From Ananas comosus (taxonomy: Eukaryota > Streptophyta > Magnoliopsida > Poales > Bromeliaceae), in assembly GCF_001540865.1 (NCBI RefSeq), contig NC_033627.1, positions 8,723,396 through 8,787,395 of the forward strand: 64,000 nucleotides of DNA, read 5' to 3'. This document shows, in pieces, positions 20,119-32,711 of this stretch. How positions within the stretch are numbered: the stretch's first letter is position 1; each line of letters opens with the position of its first letter. A model generated the notes under the pieces. That model saw nothing but the letters and a program-made list of their open reading frames with translations. It was not told where the DNA came from and did not search any database. The translations under genes were made by a program, and so were the position numbers.

Positions 20119-22355
20119 ACATATCACATACAATGACTACATAGATCATGCAATAGTCCATAGATCATGCAATGAACGATACGAAGTAATAATTAGTATG
20201 AAAGCCAAAAAGTAAAGCAAATAAGATAGGGATGTAGGCATAACCGATCTATAGTACAACAAGATAACATAGAAGTATAAGATAAATAACTGAGTATAAT
20301 ACAACATTATTGACAACCGGATTGAAGCACCCACTTATAATCCAAGTACTCGATTCTTGACTCAACTAATGCCTCTTGGTATGATCGACATGAACTTAGA
20401 TATAGTAACCACGTGTCAAAATCAGCCTAAATGTGCCCACAACACCAACTGATACGTCGAACCACACCGAAGTGCACTATGACATAACCGAAATACTAGT
20501 TTCGCAAACCAACTTCTGAAACTAAACCCAAGACAAGCCCGACTCTTGGCCATATGTTGAGAAGGTTAAAAATTCAACACCCAAAATCTCAACAAACTTG
20601 AAGAATAAAGTATGCCATAAATATGGAACAAAATGTGCCCTCGAAACGAAAAGAAGACTCAATCGACATCTTTTAGACATCAATTGGCATCTTCTGACAC
20701 TCGGCAACTGTCAAGGATTCAAAAGCAACAACAACCAAGTTGAGTATGCCAAATCAATCGAAAGTCAAAGCCACAACAAATAGTGCACACAAAGCTGAAT
20801 GCAATGTGGAGACCAAAGGTTGAACAAAAGTCAAAGAAAATGTCGCCTAACCGCAACAAACCAAGATAACCAACAATCCGACAAATTTGGGTTTGGATAG
20901 GTGATATCTTTCCTTGCCTTAAGTGTTAATTTGTTTTGACGTTATGTAATCATTGCAATACATTTTTAAGGTGCTTTCATTGTTTTGATTTTTAGGATTT
21001 TACTTATTTGTTTTTTTTTTTCAAACTCTATTGGATGATTGCTATTCTCAATAGTGTCTTGAGCATCAATAGGTTCATTGTCATTCACTCCTAATTAATT
21101 GCATATTAATTATCGATTTTACTTCATTTTTATTATTTATAAAGATAATTTATTATAGGAGTTCTTAACACTTATATTCATCAAATTTAGATAATCGTGT
21201 GTGAAATTTAGGCACTTAACTTATTTCGATTGTGTGTGTTTAATTTGATGAATATGCATTTGCTAATAGATTGAAACTGTCAAATTTTCTTTCAAATAAG
21301 AGATTGCATAATTTGAGGGGAAGTTTCATATATAATGGAAAAAGAAAATACTTCAAAGTGTATAAAAAATGTGAAAAGAGTTACATCGCAAAGCGAGTGT
21401 GAAAACTACCACCGCATATAGGAAAGAGTTACCATTCCGGTCGTCTAGTAAGTGTGTGAAGCTACCACATGAAAATTAAATGCATAATTAAAGAGGTTGA
21501 AAAAGTGTGGATAAATTGAAAATTTTGGTAGTTATAAGGTGGTATATTGAAAAAGATGCTCAAAAGATCCACCTCCAGTGTATTATTAGCTTTACCTCAA
21601 ATTTGAAAGTTTATACAATGAATTTATGTCTTTGGTAAATCTCTATAAGTCATCGTCATAATCCGTTACATCTTGATAGTTTCTGGATCTTTAGATTATT
21701 TTTGATAACTTGATTTTGAGGTTTATATGGATTAAAAAATCATATTATATTTTATCTATATCTTGGTAATTTTGTAGTAAAATTTTTAATTTTTATGAAA
21801 TTTTTTGTAGTAAAATTTTTAATTTCTATGAAATTAATGTAGATTGAAAAAGTTCTAGTGAATTATCGTGTTCATGCACTAATAATATTTTTCCACAGTA
21901 CAATCATCATATTTTGACATTTTATCACAAGTTGGTTTCAAAACTGAAAATGTCAAAATATGATGTAGTACACAAGAAATACAAGTTTAAAAATGTCAAA
22001 ATATGATGTCAAAATATTTTGCCAAAAAATCACAGCACCAAATCATGGCTATAAAATCATAAATCCACAGATAATAAACATGAATCCACCGTTTATTAAG
22101 CCAAATAAAGAAATTAGTTTAACCAAGTGTTCACTAATTGAACCACCACAATGTCTAAACTTATTTAACGATTATCAGTGGTAAGAAAGAATCATGAACC
22201 ATAATGAATGGAAGAATAATCCGCGGGACTTCTAGATTCACTAGCTACACCACACCTCACGCTTCGTCCCGGCCGTCACCGCCTATGCCACTTTTAAAAA
22301 CAAAGGGTGAGAAACCAACCTAAGATTTTTCAGTGGACATCGCAAGTCGATGAAG
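20119..22355. other. AT-rich intergenic DNA
   Basis: No gene, LTR or recognisable transposon was identified. Short frames here have no family signature. A 19-bp perfect inverted repeat lies at 21905-21965, with a third direct copy of one arm at about 21990-22008. Confidence 0.5.
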
Positions 22356-22360
22356 ATAAC

Positions 22361-23104
22361 TGTTAAAATTGGAACGGCGAAAATAGATCCAGAAAATAAT
22401 TTAATGCATGAAACGAAAAGATATGGAAAAAACACACTGATATTTATGTAGTTCGGCCAACGGCCTATGTCCACATGCGAAGACGGAGCAAATAATTTAT
22501 TAATGTCGAAAAAGCGGAGTACAAGAGAATCTCTCAAAGATCAAAATTTAATTAGATCGGAAACACCGCAACAAAGCAACTCCAAAAAGTGGCTCCTCTC
22601 TCACCCATCCATACGGAACCAACATGCATGGCTTGGCTTAATTAGAGCAATGTTTCTAATTAGTCTCAGCCCCTAACCGTATGAACCAACAAGAGGCTTA
22701 ATTAATTAGAGCTTCTCTCTCACCGCGTAAAAGACTTCAAAAGATGCTTCTCTCTCACCACCCGTACGGACTCCAAGAGGCTTAATTAATTAATGTTGCG
22801 GCTTCATTAGAGCTTGCCTCTAATTAGAACAGTGTTTTATCTCCCTCCACAGCTCGCATTGCTGCCGTACGGATGGACCACCAATGGCTGGATTAATTTT
22901 GCATGGCTCGCGGCCTTATTAACTTGGCCGTAACATGTATATATAATACATGTCTCCTAACTAGAGTTTAATTCTAATTCAATTAGAATTACACTCCTAA
23001 TTATAATCCATATATACCAAATTAAATCTAAATTATATATAATCCCAATTAGATTAGAATTTAACTCTAATTTAGGTAACTACAAATCTAAACCAAATAT
23101 AACA
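22361..23104 (-). repeat. Copia K1 3' LTR, about 744 bp
   Basis: Bounded TG...CA (TGTTATATTTGG at 23104 inward, ending TTTTAACA at 22361). The polypurine tract CCAAGGTGGAGAT (complement of about 23106-23118) abuts it on the coding side. The left flank ATAAC (22356-22360) is the presumed target duplication; the other end of K1 is not in the window. Confidence 0.8.
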
Positions 23105-23238
23105 ATCTCCACCTTGGTTTAATTTGTAGTTTAGACGCTGTTATGTCGAGGTCCCCACAAAACTCCACCTTGAATTTAATTCGCCTTAATACTCCTTAAC
23201 GCTCCGTGCTCCGTTTTCTCCAAATGCCCCATAGGACC

Positions 23239-24315
23239 TTAAATGCTGCCAACTGCCACCAAGTCCAAATAATGTTTGAACTTGGCAATGGTAAGGGACT
23301 TAGTAAATATATCTGCCGGATTGTCCTCAGTACCAATTTTCTTAACAGTCACCGTGCGTTTCCCAATCACATCCCAAATAAAGTGAAACTTTATATCGAT
23401 GTGCTTTGTCCTCTCATGAAACATCTGATCTTTAGACAAATGAATAGCACTTTGACTGTCTGAATAAACAACCGTCGGATCCCAACAAGAAGTAAACTCT
23501 CCAAATAAGCCTCTTAGCCACATAGCTTACTTCACACCTTCTGTCATAGCAATATATTCCGTCTTCGTCGTAGACAAGGCGACAATAGGTTGTAGTGAAG
23601 CTTTCCAACTAACTGCACATCTGTCAATAGAGAATACATAACCTGAAAGTGATCTCCTTCTGTCCAAATCACCTGCAAACTCCGAATCAACATATCCAAC
23701 CACACCATCCTTACACCTCACAAACAAGCGTTAGTGGTACCCGTAACTATTTGAAAATGCACTTAACAGCTTGCTAATGAGCCTTACTACAGATTGGTCA
23801 TATATCTGCTAACCATGCTCACTGCGTAGGAGATGTCCGGCCGTGTGCAAACCATGGCGTATATGATGCTCCCGACACCACTAGAATAGGGAACATGTAA
23901 CATGTACTTCCGCTAATTATCGGACTGCGGTGATAACTCGGCGGAAAGTCTGAAATGCGCTGCAAAAGGAGTGCTCACCAGTTTTGCGTCTGTCATCCCG
24001 AAATGCTTTAAAATCTTCTTTATGTATTTCTCTTGTGTCAAATGCAGTAGTCCTGACTTTTTGTCCTTCTTAATTTCCATATCAAGAATTTTCTTAGTAG
24101 CACCTAGATCTTTCATCTCAAACTCACCCTTAAGTAAAGCCTTCAATTTATTTATCTCAATTATGTTACTGGAAGCAATTAACATATTATCGACATAGAG
24201 CAACAAATATATGAAAGATCCTTTATCAAGCTTTTTGAAGTATACACAACTGTCACGCTTGCTTCTGGAATATCCGTGACCAGTCATGAAGGAGTCGAAC
24301 CGCTTGTACCATTGT
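23239..24315 (-). pseudogene. Copia K1 pol: end of RT and RNase H (broken)
   Basis: Minus strand. 24287-23913 carries the second half of RT: YLLLYVDNML (catalytic YVDD altered to YVDN), LGEFEMKDLG-like text and LHLTQEKYIKKIL. RNase H follows at 23727-23527 (GYVDSEFAGDLDRRRSLSGY, SKTEY-like KTEYIAMTE) and 23523-23239 (VYSDSQSAIHLSKDQMFHER, KHIDIKFHFI, ADIFTKSL). Stops separate the pieces and the second catalytic Asp is lost, so it is dead. The RT frame is cut at 24315 by the C insertion and continues at 47127. Confidence 0.88.
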
Positions 24316-25470
24316 TGTCACACCCCGACCCCGCCTATTTGGTCAGATTCGGGGATGCCAACAGACCGCCGAACGGATAAAGTCTCCCCTGTACGTCCTA
24401 GGCGTCACAATCCATACAAAGCATGTGGTCCCAACCAGGGACAGTAATCAAGCAAGGATTGTATAAGGAAGTATCAAAAACATAAATGCAACTATACTAT
24501 TACAAGCATTCGTCCCAGGTTTTACATATCTAGTGGGTACAGCCACCTAAGGAAAGAGCTCGACCCACGAGGTCCAAGAAGGCACTGCAACATGTTAGTC
24601 CAACAAATATCCACTGATATATATCATCATATAATTTATGCAACTAACATCATCATGTTCATGCCTCTCAACATGCAACATGAAAATAATGCAATTTTAT
24701 GGAACTATGCGACAACTAGTAGATCAATTGATATTACCTTCAATTCTGCTAACCATAGCTCACGTCATCTAGCTTCTAAGGTTTCTACCACCTTAGGTTC
24801 ACAACTCAAGTCAAACTTGCTTCTAAGGTCTCTATTATCTTAGCTCTTACCATTTATCATTAGCTTTTAAGGTTTCTACCACCTTAACCAAGCTATCCAT
24901 ACGACTCGGCCTCGAGTCAATCATCCGCGGACTACCGCGCACTGGCTGCTACAACAGTCCACCGCGCTCCATGACTTAGCCACCTGGCGGCGAAATCGTC
25001 GCACACGCCGAACACTGGCTCAAGTCACCTGGCAGCATAATCCAATAACTGGCTTAACCATCTAGCGGCGAAATCGTCGCACGCGCCCAACAATGGTTTA
25101 GCCCCGAGCGGCGAAATCGTCACACACATCCCACACCTACTCTTGGTGTTCATAATTCCTGGGATTCCGAAATTCATTTTTCACATCTCATGGGTAGTCA
25201 CACACCCTATGCTGTCGATCTATCTAGGTTTGACCCATGCACATCCTAGTGGCCTTGCTACCACTATAATCCACAACCTAGGTTCAACCACGCTAGGTTC
25301 TATGTCATCTCTACCTAGATCTCAACTTCTAGATTCACTTGTTCAACTTATATTTATTAACACTAGGTTCAATGCCACTCATGTTCAATCTATGTCCATG
25401 ATACTAGGTTCAATGCTACTAGATCTAGTTGACATTCTATTTAACCACATCGAGTTTCTATAGCTTTTAT

Positions 25471-28146
25471 TGTAACATACCAGATTTTGGTATAAAAATA
25501 AAAATAAATAAAAATAGTGTGAGAAACTATTTTTATTGAATATAGAGAAGTGAAACATAAGTCGGAAGTGACTTGTGCTGAAATCGGAATGAAAACAGAA
25601 GATTTAGAATTTTCTGTTGGAAACGAGACAGATAAATTAGCAGAAAATGCACAGTGTCAGAAAATTATGAAAACTGGAGGATAAGTCAGAATTATTTTTA
25701 TGAGGCTAGATTTAAAGTTTCATGTCATTCTGACACCCGGAAGGTGAAAAATAAAATCCGACAGCTATCTGATAAAAATTACAGTTCGGTACAGTTTTCG
25801 GTGACCAAACGGGGTTGAAACTGAAATATTAAAATTTCTTTGGACTTGTTAAGTAAAATCGGACATGACTGTCAAATTTGAGCTTAAACGAATGTTCAGG
25901 GAGCTCCAACGAAAGTTATCGGATTTCAAGCTGCCCGGGATGAATAGTGTTTGACGGGTTACTATGAAGAAGCTGTTGCTTCTTCTTCTCCTTCGGCCGC
26001 ACACCACACACGCACACGACACACATACACACGTATGGAAAGGGAAAGAGAAAACCCTCCCCTTCTCTCTCTAAATCTCTCCTAAAATTAAAGGAATTGG
26101 TGGAGATTGAAGCTTGGAGGAAAGTCATCTTCTTCATCTTCCTCTTTAGCCATTGGAGAGCAAGCTTTGAAGGTAAGCTTTAAGAGCTTTAATGGCATCT
26201 CTCTCTAGTTTGGGCTTTAAGCTCCAAGAATGGATTTAGAGCTATTCTAGCATGCTAAATAGATGATTGTTGCTCAAATCATGGATCAATTTAGTGATTT
26301 CTTGCCTAGTTGTAAACCTAGGGCTTGAAATGAGCTTCCTGAACCCTCTCATGGTAGATCTTTAGAGCTTCATTTATATGCTCTAAAAATAATTTATTTA
26401 GAATCCTAGCATGCTAAATAGAGGATAAATGCTAGAATCTAGAGGATTAATGGTGAATTTTTACCTAGTTGTAATTTAGGGCTCAAAAATAGTGTTTTGT
26501 AAAATATGGGGGTTTGATCTAATTTTTGACCCTTCGTAAACCTAATTGCTAGGTAAACAAACGCGTTGGCGAAGTCGGTTCGGCGATTCGTCGAGCCGTT
26601 GTAAAGATATTAAAGAAACGGACGTTTAGGCTTCGTTTCCGCCTGGAGGGCCGAGGCGACATTGTAAAGTCATGAAAACGGATTCGGAGTACCGTGGCAC
26701 ATAACCAAAGACCTTTAATTTCCGGATCGTGGATTGGAGGCCGTTCGGGTGGTCGCGCGAGGGATCGGGCCAAACCCGGTGCCGGGTGCCGCGGGAGGCC
26801 GATTGCAAGTGTCGACAAGCAATCGAAATGCGAAATGAGGTGGGTTGTGCTTACCGAAGCGACTAGGTCACCTCTGTGTCTAAGAGAAATGAGATTTCAT
26901 ATTGATGCATGTTGACATATAATATAAAATGCTAGAGGAATGCATATTGACATAATGTAAGAATGTGAAAAGAATGCATGTTAACATATTATAGAAATGC
27001 TAGATAAACTCATATGATTAATGCTTTGAATGCATAAGATAAAGGGCATATGAATGTTAACATTATAAGAATATGCTAAAAGGAATGCATAATGATATGT
27101 TGTAGAACATGCTAGATGGATGCATATAGTAAATGCTAAAAGGAATGCATGCTAATGATGTAATATAGAAATGCAAGAATGCATGATAATGTAATGTAAA
27201 GAATGCTAGTTTTTATAAGCATGTCATGTATATGCTAGATAATTACATGAAGGCATGGTTAGCATCATGAGGACTATGAAATACTCGAATTGGACAACTA
27301 GGATGTCAACTAGATCGAGTGGCATTGAACCTAGTGTTAATAAACATAGGTTGGACATTGAACCAAGTGTTAATAAATATAGATTGGACAAGAATGACAA
27401 TGAACCTAGTCTTAGTAAACATAGGTTGGAATCATGTGTGGCATTAAACAAACATAGGTTGGAATCATGTGTGGCATTAAACCTAGTGTTAAAGAACATA
27501 GGTTGGACATGAACCTAGTGTTAAAGAATATAGGTTGGACATGAACCTAGTGTTAAAGAACAATGTAAATTGGTAAAGAACCATGTGGGAAATGAATGAA
27601 AGGTACGAATGTAAATGAACCCTATGTGCATATGAATGCGAGAGAGGACTTGGACAATAGTAAACAATGGTGACATCGACTATAGAGATTCGATTGGCAT
27701 TGAAAAGAGAGTAGTTAAACAAGGTTTAACCCAAAGTGACTTTGAGGCATTGAGATATGAGACAGATTGGCTATACCTTCTCAAATTGAGGATAGGATCG
27801 TACTCACATGTATCGGTTCCGGCTTGTGCGAGGTTGCTCCTCAACAGGCGGTGTACTCCGGAGTATAGACACCACGGGTGAGAGTGCCCGGCGAAGATCC
27901 CTCGGGTGACAATGCCTTGTGCCTTCCCCGGTAGACGGGATGGATCCCTCAGGGGCATTTCCTCAGGGGCATTTCCTAATGCTAATCCCGGTAGATGGGA
28001 CATGTGAGATGTGAGCTTGGGGCAAACTTGATGAACCCCGGAAAGATTGGGTAAAGGCCAAAGTGAATGTGTGAAAGTATGCATTATGAGTTATGGATTT
28101 GGTACTCCAGTTGAGTGGATTTATGGCTGAGGTGCATGTGGGACGT
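25471..28146 (+). repeat. D 5' LTR, first part
   Basis: Starts TGTAACATACCAG. Matches the 3' LTR (43675 on) closely up to about 27390. It includes a GA-rich leader, the strong donor-like TTTGAAG|GTAAGC (26165-26177), and the conserved CTCCGGAGT block (27823-27865). Multiple short tandem copies of AACCTAGTGTTAAxAAACATAGGTTGG lie at 27327-27560. The LTR resumes at 40163. Confidence 0.88.
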
Positions 28147-31034
28147 TGTCACGCCTCGAGACCGGCGAAGGCCCTCCCGGTAGCGCGCCCAGACCCGCCA
28201 TATGTCTACACATATAAGGCGTCTACAACAAAAGCGGAAGTAAAGCAAGAAGTAGAACAAATATCATAGTGATAACTAATGATATCAGAGCGAGTAAAGT
28301 TCTATCATCTAAACCAGAGTAAAAGAAACATAACTAAACAATAAAAGTAGCCATAAAGTAGTACAATACTGTCTCCTCAAAAGAAAAACAAAGATCCAAA
28401 AGAAGGGTGGTCTCTATACATAAACGGGANAAAGCAAGAAGTAGAACAAATATCATAGTGATAACTAATGATATCAGAGCGAGTAAAGTTCTATCATCTA
28501 AACCAGAGTAAAAGAAACATAACTAAACAATAAAAGTAGCCATAAAGTAGTACAATACTGTCTCCTCAAAAGAAAAACAAAGATCCAAAAGAAGGGTGGT
28601 CTCTATACATAAACGGGACAACTCACAACCTCTCACAAAATAAAACCACGAGAGGTAGACCACCTATCAAATCGTCCTCGAAGGAAGCTAGCTCGAAGCA
28701 ACTCCCTTTCCGCGGTCCCTAGCCTCTCCCGGCGTAGAAGGCTCTGAAAGAAAACATAAAACAGAGGGCGTGAGAACTATAATTTATAGTTCCCAGTGGG
28801 CAATTACTGACCTCAGCTCATTGCACCACTAGGCCCAAAAGAAAAGGGTAAGTCAAAAGCAATAGCAATAACGAGTAATTTGCATCTATGAAAGCATAAT
28901 GAAAATGCTAAAATATTACTTGTAATTAAACATGGCATTTATGTAATGCACAATTATCTTGTCATGAAGAATATGTCTCTATTTAGCCATAAATAATGTC
29001 ATGGTTTGCTTAATGAAATTATGAGGATTATCCTTTATCATAGCAACATTGTTTATATGAATGCAAGTAAGCAATGTCTCCTAGCATACAACATGTATGT
29101 ATGTATACCCAAGTCCAAATCTATACTAGAAGTAAGTCCGAGTAATCCAACTACTACTCTCTATTTAGTAGTGATTATAACAAACTTACCCCGTGTCGAT
29201 TTCCATTTCCCATTAAGGACTTACCAAAGGTAGTCCAGCTTGTGCCGCCTAAGTGCCTGTGGTAGCCCAACATCCCTGCTCTTGGAATGTGTCTGTCCCA
29301 CTCGACCCCGTAGGCTTCTCAATACCGCACGAGCGAACATAAGTCGCGTAGGCTAACTCCGGAGTGCCAGCTTGTAGGGAGCGACCCTCACAAGCATGTG
29401 CGAATGAGCACAAATGGCAAGCAAGCAAGGTCAAAGTCTCAAGTACTCTACTCTCATGCCTCTCACATGGCAAGGTCACTAGCATCCCAAGGATCTAGTC
29501 CAAAGTCTCAAAGTGACGCTCCAACGCACACACTTGGTTAGTGTCTCTTTATGACACTTAAGCATCACAACTAATCATGCCCAATTCATGTTCCATATTC
29601 CAATTAAAACAATACTAGCTAGGTTCACTTTGGCCCGGGCCCAATGCCTCTTTATGACATTGGCACAATCTCTCAAATAGTCTAAGTCCTCAAGCCTCTC
29701 TAGGCTTCCAAAAATCCCTAATGTCACAAGTGGCAAATAAGCTAAATGCATGAAAGTAAGGTCCATTTTGATAATAGGGATCTTAGTTTCGGTCTCAACC
29801 AGAATGCTATATCACACATGCATGCTCTCTACTACATAGAGGCCCAAAATTTTACTGTATGCAACATAGGCATTTTAAGCATTCTAAAATTCACAATAAA
29901 TACATATAACAAGAATATGCATGCTTTTTCAATTAATGATACTTAATTCATCACAAATGAGAATTTTTCATTGTGTGGCTAGGTCAAACCCACCGAACCA
30001 TCGCGTGCTCTTTCGATTCCCGAACGGAGTTGTTCACGAGTCTCAAAATACTCTAAAAGTATTGAGCGAAGAGATATACGGGCATTACGATCAACTATAG
30101 GATCAAACATTAACCATATCAAAAATAGGGTCAAAACTCACCTCTAGTGCAAAAACTCTTCCTAAGCTCCAAAAGAGAGCTAAATCCCTTCCAATCCAAC
30201 CCAAAGGAAGGCTCTAATCCAAGTGATCAAGCTCCAAAAGCCCTAGATCAAAAAGCCCCAAAATCAACCCTAAAATCTTATCCTAGGGTTCCAACACAAG
30301 AAAACCTCAAATTCAAAGTCTAGATGGAGAGAAAGGGCTACCAACCTCTAAGAAGCTTCAATCCAAGCTCAAAGGGTGAAGATCTTCTCTCTTGCAAGCT
30401 CCAAGTCCAAGCACCAAGCACCAAGGAAGAAGATAGGGTGAGGAAGATGCTCCAAGTCCACTAGTAGCTCTCAAACTTCTTCTTCTTCCCTCCTTCTTCC
30501 CCTTCTCCTTCTTCTTTTTCTTCTCTATCAAGGGTGTAGAGAGAGTTGAGAGAAAAGAAATGGGGAGAAGAGAGAGTGGATGGGTCATATAGACCCTCTA
30601 TTGTAACAAAATCCAACTAGGTCCCTCAAAATTCCAATATTGCAATAGCCCGGTCTGGGCAGTTTTCGCCCAAAGGGACCGTTCTCTCCCCAGCAGGGAC
30701 CGGTCTCTCGCTGTGAACCCGAGAAACCAACGTTCGGGAACCGGTCTCTCCCTGTGCGGGACCGGTCTCTCACTGCGTAGACGCGCTCGAGGACCGGTCT
30801 CGCCCGCCAGGGACCGGTTGCCTCAGGGCTGCCGCAATACTGCTCACTGGGGGACCGGTCTCTCCTTTCAGGGACCAGTCCCCGAGAGTGAAAACTCTCA
30901 GGACTCGTCCAGAATTCAAGTTTTCGAACTTTTTAGGTCGAAGAGCATTCTACAACCCTCCACCAAGTGTGGAAAAGCTCGAAATACATCCAAACACTCG
31001 AACCTCGCAATTGGCAGAGATCCAGTGTGTTACA
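28147..31034 (-). repeat. T4 3' LTR (with an apparent assembly duplication)
   Basis: TGTCACGCCTCG..GTGTGTTACA. It is 188 bp longer than its partner because 28242-28429 is repeated exactly at 28431-28618 around a single N (28430). Without that it matches the 5' LTR length. It contains the same blocks as the T2 LTR: ACCGGT cluster 30675-30890, GAA/CT leader 30478-30540, donor-like AGAG|GTGAGTT near 30147-30138, conserved block 29345-29415, hairpin 28772-28794, acceptor TTTCAG at 28744-28749. Confidence 0.92.
28772..28794 (-). other. Conserved LTR hairpin (T4 3' LTR)
   Basis: GAACTATAA..TTATAGTTC. In element orientation it is followed by a pyrimidine-rich tract and CTTTCAG (28744-28750). An identical copy lies in the 5' LTR at 37900-37922. 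Confidence 0.7.
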
Positions 31035-31050
31035 TTCACCCCTCCTAAAA
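31035..31050 (-). promoter_or_regulatory. T4 polypurine tract
   Basis: The complement reads TTTTAGGAGGGGTGAA, directly next to the 3' LTR, identical to the T2 tract. Confidence 0.75.
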
Positions 31051-31087
31051 AGGAGTTTCGTCCGCGAAACTCGAAATGACAAATACC

Positions 31088-32438
31088 TCAAGCCTCCATC
31101 TGAAAAAGATGGGGATAGCGCTCCCGCAGCGCGCTTTCCAGTTCCCAAGTGGCCTCGCGCTCGTCGTGGTTGCTCCAAAGCACCTTCACGTAGGGAATTT
31201 CTCGGTTCCGCAATCTTTTTACCTCGCGAGCCAAAATCCTCAAGGGTTGCTCTTCAAAGCTCAAATCATTCCTCAGCTCCAAAGGCGTAGCATCCAACAT
31301 GTGAGCCGGGTCGTGGATGTACTTCCGAAGGACCGATACATGGAATACGTTGTGTACACCCGATAGGTTCGGCGGTAGAGCAAGTCTATACGCTACCGGG
31401 CCTACCCGCTCCAAAACCTCAAACAGTTCAATGAATCGGGGGCTCAACTTGCCCCGGATTCCAAATCGTCTAATTCCTCGAGTCGGCGAGACTTTCAAGA
31501 AGACGTGATCTCCAATCTGAAACTCCAAGTCTCGTCGCCGCCTATCAGCATAACTCCTCTGCCTACTCTGGGCCGTCAACAATCGCTCCCGAGCAATGCA
31601 AACCTTGTCCTCTGCTTCCTGGAGCACATCAGGGCCTAAAGCCAATCTCTCGCCAACTTCACTCCAATGAAGTGGCGATCTACACTTCCGTCCATAGAGT
31701 GTCTCGAACGGTGCCATCTTGATGCTTGCTTGATAACTGTTGTTATAAGCAAACTCTGCCATCGGTAGATACTGCGACCATCCTCCCTGGAAGTCAATCA
31801 CGCAGGCTCGAAGCATGTCCTCGAGAGTCTGAATAGTACGCTCCGACTGTCCGTCACTTTGGAGGTGGAAAGCAGTGCTGAAATCCAAGCGCGTACCCAA
31901 AGCGTCCTGTAGGCTCCTCCAAAAGTGGGATACAAAACGGGGGTCTCAGTCCGATACTATAGAAGTAGGTACCCCGTGCAATCGCACAATCTCGTCTAAA
32001 TAAATCTGTGCGAGTCACTCACCAGTCCAAGTAGTGTGGATAGGTATGAAACGTGCCGATTTCGTCAATCTATCAACGATCACCCAAATAGCATCATGCC
32101 CGGCCTGTGAGCGAGGCAATCCCATCACGAAGTCCATGGTGATCTTTTCCCACTTCCACACTGGAATCGGTAGGCTCTGCAGCTTCCCCGCAGGAACTCG
32201 GTGCTCAGCCTTCACCTGTTGGCATGTTAAACATCTAGCAACGAACTCACCAACATCCTTTTTCATCCCGGACCACCAATAAAGCAACTTCAAGTCCTTG
32301 TACATCTTGGTGCCTCCCGGATGCAAAGCATACGGTGCTCGATGTGCTTCTTAAAGAATATCCTCTTTAATGCCCAAGTCCGCCGGTACACAAAGTCGTC
32401 CGCGGAAATGCATCAATCCATCACCGTCTAAAGTGAAG
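31088..32438 (-). pseudogene. T4 integrase (broken)
   Basis: Zinc region and core start at 32326-32015 ([38 protein letters not shown]). The core continues in 31900-31088 (STAFHLQSDGQSERT, EFAYNNSYQ, LYGRKCRSP), with the C-terminal GKLSPRFI box, HNVFHVSVLRKYIHDPAH and a chromodomain-like tail (IPYVKVLWSNHDEREATWEL) ending at stop 31088-31090. Two CGA-to-TGA changes interrupt it (31946-31948 within SDRDPRF, and 32015-32017 within GERLAQ). The N-terminal part is cut at about 32438. Confidence 0.9.
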
Positions 32439-32711
32439 CCGGTACAAGCCCGATGGCTGTACCGGTACAACCATCAACCCTTGTACCGGTACAAGGCCAG
32501 TCTTGTTCCGGTACAAGCCCTGCTGCAGGCTACCCGAGAGCTGTCCAAAAATCCCGATTTTGGAATTTTGGTGCCAAGTCCCACTCCAACATCCTCGGGA
32601 TGCGTGCCAGGGGTCGGGACACTATCAACGACCCTCCAAAAACTGTGGGAAAGCTCCAAACACAGATCAAACACTCGAATCTTGCGATTTGCTAAGATCC
32701 AGTGTATTACA
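32439..32711 (-). repeat. LTR start fragment inside T4 pol
   Basis: Ends in ..GATCCAGTGTATTACA, the reversed start of a Tekay-type LTR. The left part carries four or five copies of a GTACCGGTACAAG-like motif in place of the ACCGGT cluster. It does not belong to pol: the T1 pol has no counterpart. It abuts, head to head, an oppositely oriented LTR fragment. Confidence 0.75.

Noticed and set aside
29249..29485. Conserved 78-codon protein, also at 38405-38614
   Set aside because: It recurs because it lies in the two LTRs of T4; the translation has no domain, and the conservation is at DNA level across LTRs.
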